Shown: positions 1-5,465 of the stretch, one piece after another | Numbering within the stretch: the stretch's first letter is position 1 | Layout of the letters: every line of letters begins with the position of its first letter | Assembly: GCF_018854495.1 (NCBI RefSeq) | Contig: NZ_JABBDR010000174.1 | Location: 1 to 9,746, forward strand | Direction of reading: 5' to 3' | DNA length: 9,746 nucleotides | Origin: Acidithiobacillus ferruginosus | Lineage (GTDB): Bacteria > Pseudomonadota > Gammaproteobacteria > Acidithiobacillales > Acidithiobacillaceae | Made by a program: the position numbers and the translations under genes | Notes under the pieces: model-generated | What the model saw: only the letters and a program-made list of their open reading frames with translations | Told to the model about the DNA's origin: nothing | Databases searched by the model: none

Positions 1-33
1 CAGAACCGCCAATACGTCCAGCTGACGGATCAT
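1..33 (-). CDS. Start of an unidentified gene (5' end only, runs off the window)
   Basis: Read on the minus strand, an ATG at 31-33 opens 11 codons without a stop (MIRQLDVLAVL). It is preceded by a purine-rich AAAGGGA at a suitable distance. It begins 19 bases after the stop of the LPD7-like gene, so it is probably the next gene of the traB operon. The few visible residues become hydrophobic, which could start a membrane anchor or signal peptide, but too little is present to name a family. The call rests only on the start codon, the ribosome site and the operon position. Confidence 0.5.
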   Translation of the reverse strand, partial: MIRQLDVLAVL

Positions 34-52
34 GTGGCGTCCCTTTAACCAG

Positions 53-1288
53 CTAGCCAATTCCCAGCCCTTGCCCTTTATGCACTTCCTTACTTTTCGA
101 CGGAGCCATGCTTCCGGCTTGCAGAACTTTGTCCTTCAGCTTCTGCTCACCGGCCAAGACGCGGGCATACTCTTTCTCGGCATGATGACCCACCGGCTCA
201 AGTTTGATGCCCTGCTGGACTGCCTGCTTGATCGTCTCGTTGACGAAGGCCGGGGTGCCGTGGATCCGTACTGGTTCCCCGAATCGTTCCCGCGCCGCCG
301 TCAGTGCCGTAGCGATGGCTTGCTCCCGCTCATCTCTGCCTCGCCGGGTAATCGCCAGGGTGGCTCTGCGGGTGACCGTGATCTGGTCGCCGTGGTCTTT
401 CACGTAGGGTGCGCCCCTACGGGATGTCATGAGAATTTCCGGAGGGGATTTGCGGGGATACTTTGGGGCTTCCGGCGCAGACCGACTAGGTAACGCGTTT
501 TGTGCCCCAGAGTTGAGTGGTGGAAACTCTGAAGCTTGGGCGACCTGCTGAATTTCATCAGCGATCCTATCGGCTTCGGAAGCCGGTTGCTGGACGGTGG
601 ACGTGTCGACTGCCGAACTCAAAGAATGTTGCCTGTCAATAGGTTCAATAGAAGCATTCCCGTCGCCCATATGAAAATGCACTTCACTGCCCAGTATTTC
701 ACCGCCGACTTCAGGAAGCTTTTTGACGGCATCCAAATTGGCTTCATCGATATTTCGATAGGCGACAAAGGCACGAGACACCTTTCCATCGGCGTCGGCC
801 ACGGAAACCTCCACACCTAAATCACCATTACGCTGAGTTTCCCCCACCGCCAGCAATCGTCCTGACACAACCTTCTCATTGCTGAGATCGATGACGGGTC
901 CCATCGAGCCTATGTCAAGATCCGGCTCGGCGATCAGCTCCTGATAGACTTCGGGGATCATCCCATATTGCTGGGCGACAGCTTCAATCAACTTTTTGTT
1001 CTGAACGTCTTTTGGCTGGATGAGCATATCGTGGTTGGCCGCATATTCAGCGGCGCGCAACACCTCTGTCTCGGATGCATCAATGGCAATGACTTGCCCT
1101 GGCCATTTGGTGGCCGCTTCATCCAGCTTCGAAACCAGATCGCCCTTACTGGCCACCGGCACACGGATTTCTCCGTCTTCGGAAGCCGCAGTCAGGATAA
1201 ATCCCCGGTGTTCAACATCTATCTCCGCATGCTTGCGAGCTTCGCGTGCTGCCGGAGTATTCGCCTTGATCGTATCGACAATGCCCAT
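53..1288 (-). CDS. LPD7-domain-like conjugation-associated protein, 411 aa
   Basis: The start at 1286-1288 (MGIVDTIKAN) is chosen because AAAAGGA lies about 8 bases upstream. A longer in-frame start at 1360 would overlap the end of traB and has no such site. The N-terminal 220 residues are soluble and not recognised. A low-complexity Ser/Pro/Ala linker covers about residues 220-285. Residues about 285-380 resemble the LPD7 'large polyvalent protein' module, with a basic beta segment (TVTRRATLAITRRGRDE), then RIHGTPAFVNETIKQAV and IKLEP. LPD7 modules are known mainly from relaxase-linked and other mobile-element proteins. I see no relaxase histidine triad, so this is more likely an accessory DNA-transfer or host-takeover factor than the nickase. 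The gene lies 31 bases after traB and probably shares its message. Two dispersed palindromes fall inside it (571-585, read as PASEADR, and 1174-1188, read as ASEDGE). The LPD7 match is from memory of the pattern. Confidence 0.7.
   Translation of the reverse strand: MGIVDTIKANTPAAREARKHAEIDVEHRGFILTAASEDGEIRVPVASKGDLVSKLDEAATKWPGQVIAIDASETEVLRAAEYAANHDMLIQPKDVQNKKLIEAVAQQYGMIPEVYQELIAEPDLDIGSMGPVIDLSNEKVVSGRLLAVGETQRNGDLGVEVSVADADGKVSRAFVAYRNIDEANLDAVKKLPEVGGEILGSEVHFHMGDGNASIEPIDRQHSLSSAVDTSTVQQPASEADRIADEIQQVAQASEFPPLNSGAQNALPSRSAPEAPKYPRKSPPEILMTSRRGAPYVKDHGDQITVTRRATLAITRRGRDEREQAIATALTAARERFGEPVRIHGTPAFVNETIKQAVQQGIKLEPVGHHAEKEYARVLAGEQKLKDKVLQAGSMAPSKSKEVHKGQGLGIG
571..585. repeat. Dispersed palindrome, CGGCTTC-G-GAAGCCG
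   Basis: A perfect 15-base palindrome inside the LPD7-like gene, a GC-shifted member of the CGTCTTC-N-GAAGACG family. It shares the flank TATCGGCTTC with the copy at 2404. Confidence 0.6.
1174..1188. repeat. Dispersed palindrome, CGTCTTC-G-GAAGCCG
   Basis: One arm mismatch. It lies in the LPD7-like gene, read there as ASEDGE. It has ACACGGA about 12 bases upstream, like the copy at 1582. Confidence 0.6.
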
Positions 1289-1319
1289 GATGATATCCTT
1301 TTGTTGCCAGTGAATGCTG

Positions 1320-2516
1320 CTACTGATGAGGTATAGCTGGCACCGTCGTGGTATATCCATAGTTTACAGCATCGATCACCGGGATATCCCATAACCGTGC
1401 CCAGGCGCGCAAGGATGCTCTCTGGATTTCCGGAATGTTGGTTCCTTTTGCCCACCAGTCATTAGCGGCGCCAATAAGGACCTCTGGCGGACTAAACGTC
1501 AGCGATAACTCGGGTAAGGTCAGCAACTGCTCATAGCAGATCAAGTAACCCGCCTTCCGCCCATCGACACGGACCGCCTCCCGTCTTCCGAAGACGACCA
1601 TGCGGGCGGATTCAATGGGATTCCAGGGGTGCCACATGGAGAACGGCACTGGAATGCGGTCAGGCAGGACACGGACATGTCCAGCATGGATTTTGAGCAA
1701 TGCATCGGCGTAACCGCGCCCTTCGGGCACCAAGGCACCCAGCAGCACGGTTTGCCGAGAATGTGTTGCTGTCCATTGAATTACCGGTTGCCAGGCGGCT
1801 GCGGTTCCGGGGAGCCAGTAGCCCACGATGCTTTCAGGCAAGACTACGACATGCGTGTGTGGATCCGACAGCTTTTGAAGTACCACTGCTCGCAGATGGA
1901 AAGATATGACGATGGGAGACATCGGCCCCTTGAGCAACCCATGGTGTGTCTCAATAGCCACCCACCCGGCAGGCAAAGCGGGCAGCGGGACTTGGCAAAT
2001 AGCGAAGAAGCCCGTGATAACCCCGGCGACAACCCTTGGCGCCCATGTACGGCTGCCAAATACCCTCAGCAACACAATGACAATGAACGCCTCAATCACC
2101 AGCACAGGACCAGCAGGGCCAGCTTCAAAAGACCCAACCCACGGGTTGGTCCAGCCAATCACCCCCAAGGGCGGCAGGATACTGATGGCTGTCACCGTGA
2201 CCAGGCCGGCAAAGTGCGGTCCAATTTGGGCAGGAAAACGTCGGATGAGCCCGTCATACGCAAGGTAAGGCAGAGCCAGCACAACCGCCGAAGCCATCCA
2301 AAAAACCATCCCCAATACAAACCCCGCATGCGGGAAAAAGGTGGCCGTTCCAGATATGAGCCCCACGCTTGCAGACATGTAGTACCCGAACGCGGCAAGG
2401 TATCGGCTTCTGAAGACGGGTAGCATCAAAATAAGCATGATAGCCAGAACGGGTGTATGGGGCCATGCCACTGCACCGATCAGTATCCCTGCCAACAGAC
2501 TATGAAACCATTTCAT
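1320..2516 (-). CDS. traB: TraB-like conjugal transfer protein (membrane half plus nitrilase-fold half), 398 aa
   Basis: The N-terminal 180 residues form about six hydrophobic segments (for example residues 7-32, 42-60, 66-84, 104-122, 138-152 and 162-180). The C-terminal 200 residues look like a carbon-nitrogen hydrolase domain as in apolipoprotein N-acyltransferase. Visible landmarks are LPES with a Glu at 228, RIPVPFSMWHPW at about 287-298, and LICYEQ with the nucleophile-like Cys at 327. The Lys expected in the Glu-Lys-Cys triad appears to be Arg287. This layout and the PVPFSMWHPW stretch recall TraB of Ti-type plasmids, a membrane protein of uncertain biochemical role needed for efficient conjugation. 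I chose the third ATG (2514-2516) because AAAGGGA sits 6-7 bases upstream. Starts at 2520-2522 and 2538-2540 are also possible. Two dispersed palindromes lie inside (1582-1596, 2404-2418). Confidence 0.75.
   Translation of the reverse strand: MKWFHSLLAGILIGAVAWPHTPVLAIMLILMLPVFRSRYLAAFGYYMSASVGLISGTATFFPHAGFVLGMVFWMASAVVLALPYLAYDGLIRRFPAQIGPHFAGLVTVTAISILPPLGVIGWTNPWVGSFEAGPAGPVLVIEAFIVIVLLRVFGSRTWAPRVVAGVITGFFAICQVPLPALPAGWVAIETHHGLLKGPMSPIVISFHLRAVVLQKLSDPHTHVVVLPESIVGYWLPGTAAAWQPVIQWTATHSRQTVLLGALVPEGRGYADALLKIHAGHVRVLPDRIPVPFSMWHPWNPIESARMVVFGRREAVRVDGRKAGYLICYEQLLTLPELSLTFSPPEVLIGAANDWWAKGTNIPEIQRASLRAWARLWDIPVIDAVNYGYTTTVPAIPHQ
1330..1337 (-). promoter_or_regulatory. GCTATACC octamer (minus strand), at traB end and before LPD7 gene
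   Basis: It lies in the last codons of traB, about 42 bases before the LPD7-like start, in the context CCAGCTATACC. Confidence 0.4.
1582..1596. repeat. Dispersed palindrome, CGTCTTC-C-GAAGACG
   Basis: Perfect seven-base arms around one base, within the hydrolase half of traB, read as VFGRRE. The flank ACACGGA at about 1568 is shared with the copy at 1174. Confidence 0.75.
2404..2418. repeat. Dispersed palindrome, CGGCTTC-T-GAAGACG
   Basis: One arm mismatch. It lies in the membrane half of traB, read as PVFRSR. Confidence 0.6.
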
Positions 2517-2548
2517 TGCCATTCCCTTTCTCTGATGCATCTAAAGCT

Positions 2549-2556
2549 GGTATAGC
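2549..2556 (-). promoter_or_regulatory. GCTATACC octamer (minus strand), before traB
   Basis: It lies about 33 bases before the preferred traB start, in the 90-base gap after the winged-helix gene. Confidence 0.45.
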
Positions 2557-2605
2557 TAGACAGCAGCCCAGAGGCCTCCGTTGACTCGCCGCGTCATTCA
2601 TTTTT

Positions 2606-3061
2606 TCATGCGCCATCTTCTGAGGACGGCAAGAGCACTTCGAAAACGACTGCCCTCCCTTTTCTGGATTCCAGGCGGCGTATTAGTCCATAACTCTCCA
2701 ACCGACCCAGACACGCTGATAAATGCTTCGCCGCGCGCCGCTTACCGCCTGGCATCCCATCTGCAGCAGCAAGATCGCGGATGGGCCTATCAAATACCCA
2801 AAGCAGCTTCGGCGCACCATCGACGATCTGTACTGACTGTACGCATTCTTGGTAAATGACATACAACAACCCAGATACCAGGCCTGGCAATTGGTGCTGC
2901 ACCACAGCTGCTATGAATAGCGATTCCCATTGATGGCGTTGTAGGTGTTCCACTTTAGCAAGCCTTGCTTGCCTCGCTGTCCGACGTGTTTTCCGTTCGG
3001 CATCCGTGCGACGCGCACGTTGCACTCGGCCACCTATCGGTATTGTAAAATTCTCCACCAT
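2606..3061 (-). CDS. Small basic winged-helix-like DNA-binding protein, 151 aa
   Basis: The ATG at 3059-3061 has GAGGA seven bases upstream and a plausible promoter before it. Residues 11-37 are very rich in Arg and Lys. Residues about 45-75 are hydrophobic and helical. Residues about 85-145 look like a winged helix: KLLWVFDRPIRDLA, a basic recognition-like helix around KRRAAKHLSACLGRLESYGL, then a wing of IRRLESRKGRAVVFEV. This suggests a transcription regulator or relaxosome/replication accessory protein, but I do not recognise a named family. It is the first gene of the minus-strand operon, 90 bases before traB. The last residues, PSSEDGA, are encoded by a copy of the dispersed palindrome (2614-2628), so the repeat ends inside the stop-proximal codons. 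Codons are consistent with a real gene. Confidence 0.65.
   Translation of the reverse strand: MVENFTIPIGGRVQRARRTDAERKTRRTARQARLAKVEHLQRHQWESLFIAAVVQHQLPGLVSGLLYVIYQECVQSVQIVDGAPKLLWVFDRPIRDLAAADGMPGGKRRAAKHLSACLGRLESYGLIRRLESRKGRAVVFEVLLPSSEDGA
2614..2628. repeat. Dispersed palindrome, CATCTTC-T-GAGGACG
   Basis: A diverged copy that encodes the last residues (SSEDG) of the winged-helix-like protein. Its TTCTGAGGACG half links the palindrome family to the 3131/3271 elements. Confidence 0.6.
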
Positions 3062-3084
3062 CGATTGATCCTCAAAATTGCGGA

Positions 3085-3121
3085 TTTAAAATCTAGCATA
3101 ATTATTAATGGTAGTGCAGTT
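3085..3121 (-). promoter_or_regulatory. Candidate promoter of the wHTH-traB-LPD7 operon
   Basis: On the minus strand a TTCAAC hexamer is followed after 18 bases by TATGCT in an AT-rich stretch that stands out from its surroundings. This resembles a weak sigma-70 promoter about 30 bases before the GAGGA ribosome site of the 3061 start. The CTCAGTTTCTGAGG hairpin at 3131-3145 lies just upstream, where an activator or repressor could act. It is judged by eye only. Confidence 0.4.
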
Positions 3122-3130
3122 GAAAACCTT

Positions 3131-3150
3131 CTCAGTTTCTGAGGACGATT
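3131..3150 (+). repeat. CTCAGTTTCTGA element, copy 1
   Basis: It reads CTCAGTTTCTGAGGACGATT. The core CTCAG-TTT-CTGAG can fold into a short hairpin. The 3' part TTCTGAGGACG matches the dispersed GTCTTCTGAGGACG family. It lies directly upstream of the candidate minus-strand promoter and is preceded by GTGCAGTTGAAAACCTT, which is partly shared with copies 2 and 3. Confidence 0.75.
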
Positions 3151-3240
3151 ACTGATTGATGGCCCTGCTCTACCTATTGCAGATCTGGCTCACTCACACC
3201 TGACGGTCATTCCTATACGTCTTCACATGGGAGGACATGG
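3146..3240 (+). repeat. Imperfect 95-base repeat, left copy
   Basis: This segment aligns with 3382-3478: both begin CGATT, then GCCCTG, then CTCACRCCTGACGG, CAYTCCTA, CGT and a TT-rich CAC..GGAGG tail. By eye roughly two thirds of positions match with few gaps. Both copies follow a CTCAGTTTCTGA element, so the true unit is about 110 bases. Confidence 0.6.
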
Positions 3241-3270
3241 ACCGAATGCAACGGTGATGTTCAAAACAAC

Positions 3271-3290
3271 CTCAGTTTCTGAGGACGATA
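3271..3290 (+). repeat. CTCAGTTTCTGA element, copy 2
   Basis: It reads CTCAGTTTCTGAGGACGATA, identical to copy 1 over 19 bases and starting exactly 140 bases after it. CCTCAG-TTT-CTGAGG gives a six-pair hairpin. The 80 bases after it do not match the 95-base repeat that follows the other two copies. Confidence 0.75.
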
Positions 3291-3366
3291 CGGACATCCC
3301 TCCCCCGTGCTGCCTTGGTGGCATCAAGGGAAAATGGTCAACGCCATAAGTGCAGGTCTAAATGAC

Positions 3367-3386
3367 CTCAGTTTCTGATGCCGATT
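3367..3386 (+). repeat. CTCAGTTTCTGA element, copy 3 (diverged)
   Basis: It reads CTCAGTTTCTGATGCCGATT and starts 96 bases after copy 2. Two changes break the outer hairpin pairs. The sequence before it, GTGCAGGTCTAAATGAC, resembles the leader of copy 1, so about 37 bases are related across the copies. Confidence 0.7.
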
Positions 3387-3478
3387 CGACTTTAGTGCCC
3401 TGTCCGGCGACCTGCAGAGAAGGTTTCCTCACGCCTGACGGCCACTCCTAGGCGTTTTCCCACGATGGAGGGCGCGGG
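3382..3478 (+). repeat. Imperfect 95-base repeat, right copy
   Basis: This is the partner of 3146-3240, sharing CTCACRCCTGACGG and CAYTCCTA blocks in the same order and spacing. It is more GC-rich than the left copy. Confidence 0.6.
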
Positions 3479-3612
3479 CTGGCCGCCTATGCCGAGCCAG
3501 GCCTGGCCACACCGCTGGCCGCAGATCGCCATTTCCGGAAGACGAAAGGCAGATGTTTCGACATATCTCCCTGCGAAAAGGAACGCAAGATAAAGGGTTG
3601 TACACCCTGCTC

Positions 3613-3628
3613 CGTCTTCGGAAGTTGG
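3613..3628. repeat. Dispersed palindrome, degenerate right arm
   Basis: The left arm CGTCTTC-G-GAAG is intact and the right arm decays to TTGG. It starts 29 bases before the perfect copy at 3642, so the two form a tandem pair in the intergenic region. Confidence 0.5.
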
Positions 3629-3641
3629 TAGCATGTTCGTG

Positions 3642-3658
3642 CCGTCTTCGGAAGACGG
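3642..3658. repeat. Dispersed palindrome, CCGTCTTC-G-GAAGACGG (longest copy)
   Basis: A perfect 17-base palindrome with eight-base arms, directly abutting a GGTATAGC octamer at 3659. It is the best-formed member in the window and lies in the non-coding centre. Confidence 0.8.
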
Positions 3659-3666
3659 GGTATAGC
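3659..3666 (-). promoter_or_regulatory. GCTATACC octamer (minus strand), abutting the 3642 palindrome
   Basis: On the plus strand it is GGTATAGC, immediately after the 17-base palindrome. No certain gene follows it. A minus-strand ORF beginning at 3634 is possible but weak. Confidence 0.4.
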
Positions 3667-3685
3667 TTTAACGGTTCTTCCACAA

Positions 3686-3698
3686 GTCGCCGGGCGAC
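3686..3698. promoter_or_regulatory. Perfect palindrome GTCGCC-G-GGCGAC, possible operator
   Basis: Six-base arms around one central base lie about 90 bases before the first plus-strand gene. This is the size of a dimeric repressor half-site pair. No protein is assigned. The small winged-helix protein encoded nearby is a natural candidate. Confidence 0.35.
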
Positions 3699-3747
3699 AA
3701 CATCCATCCACTCCGCAGGCTTCCAGAACCAATGGCGCAATTGAGGC

Positions 3748-3755
3748 GCTATACC
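3748..3755 (+). promoter_or_regulatory. GCTATACC octamer, before the first plus-strand gene
   Basis: It is located 32 bases before the 3787 start, in the context CGCTATACCA, followed by AAGAC as at 4639. Confidence 0.45.
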
Positions 3756-3786
3756 ACAGAACAAGACCTCGCAGAGCTAAGACACG

Positions 3787-3978
3787 ATGATGGCAGTGAA
3801 CACCGAAGAAGAGCATCGAGCCTTCAAGCAGTGGTGCAACATCTCAGATGATTTGCTGGTGGAAGCCGCGTATGCAGTGAACGCGGCTTCATCTGTAAGC
3901 GGTGTGACAGCTATTCAGAAGCTGGATGACGCCGCAGATGACTATTGGTGTGGAGATTCGGGAATTGATGATGCGTGA
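3787..3978 (+). CDS. Small acidic hypothetical protein, 63 aa
   Basis: It opens with ATGATG and ends by overlapping the next start (3968). The protein is acidic (TEEEHRAFKQW, KLDDAADDYWCGDSGIDD) with two cysteines and no membrane segment. No family is recognised. The ribosome site is weak (AGAGCTAAG about 8-14 bases upstream). Its reading frame and coupling to the next gene support it as first gene of the plus-strand block, but at this size it could still be spurious. Confidence 0.5.
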   Translation: MMAVNTEEEHRAFKQWCNISDDLLVEAAYAVNAASSVSGVTAIQKLDDAADDYWCGDSGIDDA

Positions 3979-4603
3979 CGACTTGATTGCGCAAGAGCAA
4001 GACCCCCTGGTCAACGCGGATTTTCCCGCCATCGCGCAAAGGGCGATGGCCGGCGATCCCCACTTCAGCCGCCTGCTGCAGGATATGCGCGATGGCAAAT
4101 ACAACCATCCCGCTTCACGGAGTGACGTGCTCATGACCATGACATTCATGAAGCATTTGTTCGATGAAACGCTGGGATGGACCGGTGTGGATCTACAATA
4201 TCGCGCCCGGCTTACCATACTGGGCGGCAGTGGGCTCAATGTCTTTCAAGGCACGCCGGCCGATGGGTCAATCCCGACAGATCTGGAAGTTGTGTACCAG
4301 GCTCACCATATTGAAGCCGCGCTATGGCTTTGGCCATTGCTGCACGCTTTCGGCGACGGCAGCACGGCGCGGCGGCGCCACAAAAACAAATGGCGCGAAG
4401 GCGTGGTTTGCGTTGCGTTTGATGGGAATAGCCGGCTGCTTTGCATCCACACATCGGCAGGCATCTGGGACGTCATGCAATCCGTCTCCGTCGAACAGGC
4501 GAACAAGCAAAATTGGGTGACTGATAGCTTCTTTAACACTGGGCTACCGAAGGAGCACCCACTGATCCATGCGCTACAGCCAAGCATTCCCGATGACCAT
4601 TGA
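3968..4603 (+). CDS. Hypothetical soluble protein, 211 aa
   Basis: Starts at 3968 or 3971 (ATGATG) overlap the stop of the 63-residue gene. GGGA lies just upstream, and an alternative in-frame start at 3926 would overlap more. No signal peptide or clear membrane helix is seen. Conserved-looking stretches include LGWTGVDLQYRARLTILGG (about residues 80-98), HHIEAALWLWPLLHAFG and an Arg-rich segment at about residue 155. I do not recognise the family. Its place directly before DotD/TcpQ-like genes suggests a transfer or pilus role (inference). Its end overlaps the next gene by 35 bases. Confidence 0.75.
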   Translation: MMRDDLIAQEQDPLVNADFPAIAQRAMAGDPHFSRLLQDMRDGKYNHPASRSDVLMTMTFMKHLFDETLGWTGVDLQYRARLTILGGSGLNVFQGTPADGSIPTDLEVVYQAHHIEAALWLWPLLHAFGDGSTARRRHKNKWREGVVCVAFDGNSRLLCIHTSAGIWDVMQSVSVEQANKQNWVTDSFFNTGLPKEHPLIHALQPSIPDDH

Positions 4604-5456
4604 TCAACAGCGAAAACAATCATCGCCGCAGTACCCGCGCTATACCATTAGCAAGACAGCTATACCACCAATGAGAAAGAGCCGACAGGACCACATCCGA
4701 ACCATGTTCATATACCAGGCCGTCCAACCTCCGGCGGCACCCGTTAGTTACCAACTGGCACCAGTCAGCACGGGTGCCGACTCGTCTTCTGAAGACGGCA
4801 GCAGATGGGGAACATGGCAGCCCGCACGGAAAGTGGCCAAGATGACCAACATGGCGGCGCACGCCTACCCTGACATACACATGATGCAACAGCCCTCGGT
4901 ACTGGGGCGACAAGTAGTCATCCAGTCTCAAGCCACTGAATCTGCGATCAGAGAAATCGCGCGCGCGCTGGGTTACCGCCTGCAAGTGCAGGGAAATCCA
5001 TCGACCGTTTCATTGTCGAGTATTTTGTTACCGGGAATTACGACGGCAAAAAAGGCCCTATTCGCCATCGGATCCTTGTCCACCGTGGACATTACCGTCA
5101 ACGAGCCACTGCGGCTGTTGCAGGTGCGGATTCTCTCCTCTGCAACCGCAGAAACCAACCCCACTGCTGGATTGCAACCTCATGAGCCTGCAACCGGCGG
5201 ATTACCTGCCACGCTAAAGCGGAAATTGACGCTCCAGCGCGGCGATTTGCAATCCGTGCTGCGCCAGGTCGCAACGATTACCGGTTATCAGATCAGCATT
5301 CACCCTTCCGCACCCATGGGGGTCATCGGCGATGGATTGCCTTGGGGGAAGCCCGCCGCGGTCGCCGTAATCCTGCACAAGCTAGGGAAGCAATCTTATC
5401 TTGACGTGCAAGTTTTAACGCGAGCCCGTCACATCATTGTCACTGTAAAACTATAG
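4569..5456 (+). CDS. Tandem DotD/STN-like protein, up to 295 aa
   Basis: Two similar modules are visible. Residues about 115-189 (QATESAIREIARALGYRLQV, then a beta-rich half ending LRLLQVRIL) match the DotD pattern of type IVB secretion and IncI-type transfer systems. Residues about 217-295 (LTLQRGDLQSVLRQVATITG onward to VTVKL) resemble an STN/TcpQ-type secretin-associated module. Such proteins normally sit in the periplasm or outer-membrane core complex. The start is uncertain: AAGGAG at 4550 is 13 bases before the ATG at 4569, and in-frame ATGs occur at 4593, 4671 and 4704. The first 110 residues look poorly ordered, carry the SSSEDGS palindrome peptide, and show no Sec signal or lipobox, which is odd for this family. 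It is followed nine bases later by the TcpQ-like gene. Confidence 0.65.
   Translation: MRYSQAFPMTIDQQRKQSSPQYPRYTISKTAIPPMRKSRQDHIRTMFIYQAVQPPAAPVSYQLAPVSTGADSSSEDGSRWGTWQPARKVAKMTNMAAHAYPDIHMMQQPSVLGRQVVIQSQATESAIREIARALGYRLQVQGNPSTVSLSSILLPGITTAKKALFAIGSLSTVDITVNEPLRLLQVRILSSATAETNPTAGLQPHEPATGGLPATLKRKLTLQRGDLQSVLRQVATITGYQISIHPSAPMGVIGDGLPWGKPAAVAVILHKLGKQSYLDVQVLTRARHIIVTVKL
4639..4666 (+). promoter_or_regulatory. Two GCTATACC octamers in tandem, 20 bases apart
   Basis: Copies at 4639-4646 and 4659-4666 lie near the 5' end of the DotD-like ORF. The second is 37 bases before an in-frame ATG at 4704. If these are control sites, the functional start of that gene may be downstream of 4569. 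Confidence 0.45.
4783..4797. repeat. Dispersed palindrome, CGTCTTC-T-GAAGACG
   Basis: A perfect copy inside the poorly conserved N-terminal part of the DotD-like gene, read as SSSEDGS. Confidence 0.75.
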
Positions 5457-5465
5457 GAAACCACC

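Larger units (their letters stand above)
3062..3786. other. Divergent intergenic region, repeat-rich; candidate control region or oriT
   Basis: About 725 bases separate the divergent operons without a convincing gene. The right half (3390-3816) is open in several minus-strand frames, but these ORFs start poorly, overlap each other, and resemble nothing I know. The region contains three CTCAGTTTCTGA elements, a 95-base imperfect duplication, palindromes at 3496-3507 (GCCAGGCCTGGC), 3642-3658 and 3686-3698, and two GCTATACC octamers in opposite orientation. In Ti-type plasmids the oriT lies between divergent tra operons, one of which contains traB. By analogy this segment could hold the transfer origin. 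I do not see a nick-site consensus that I can name. Confidence 0.5.

Noticed and set aside
32..493. 153-residue plus-strand ORF opposite the LPD7-like gene
   Set aside because: Antisense to a better-supported gene, with no ribosome site and no recognisable domain.
1629..2423. 264-residue plus-strand ORF opposite traB
   Set aside because: It is antisense to a gene with clear membrane and hydrolase features. The product is rich in Arg, Pro, Gly and His with no domain, as shadow frames usually are.
3114..3390. CRISPR array suggested by three similar elements of about 20-37 bases
   Set aside because: Only three copies, spacings of 140 and 96 bases, strong divergence of the third copy, and related sequence between copies. 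There are no cas-like genes in the window.
3636..3666. Promoter with the 3642 palindrome in its spacer (TTCGTG, 19 bases, TATAGC)
   Set aside because: Both hexamers are poor and the spacing is long. The octamer is better explained as a member of the GCTATACC family.
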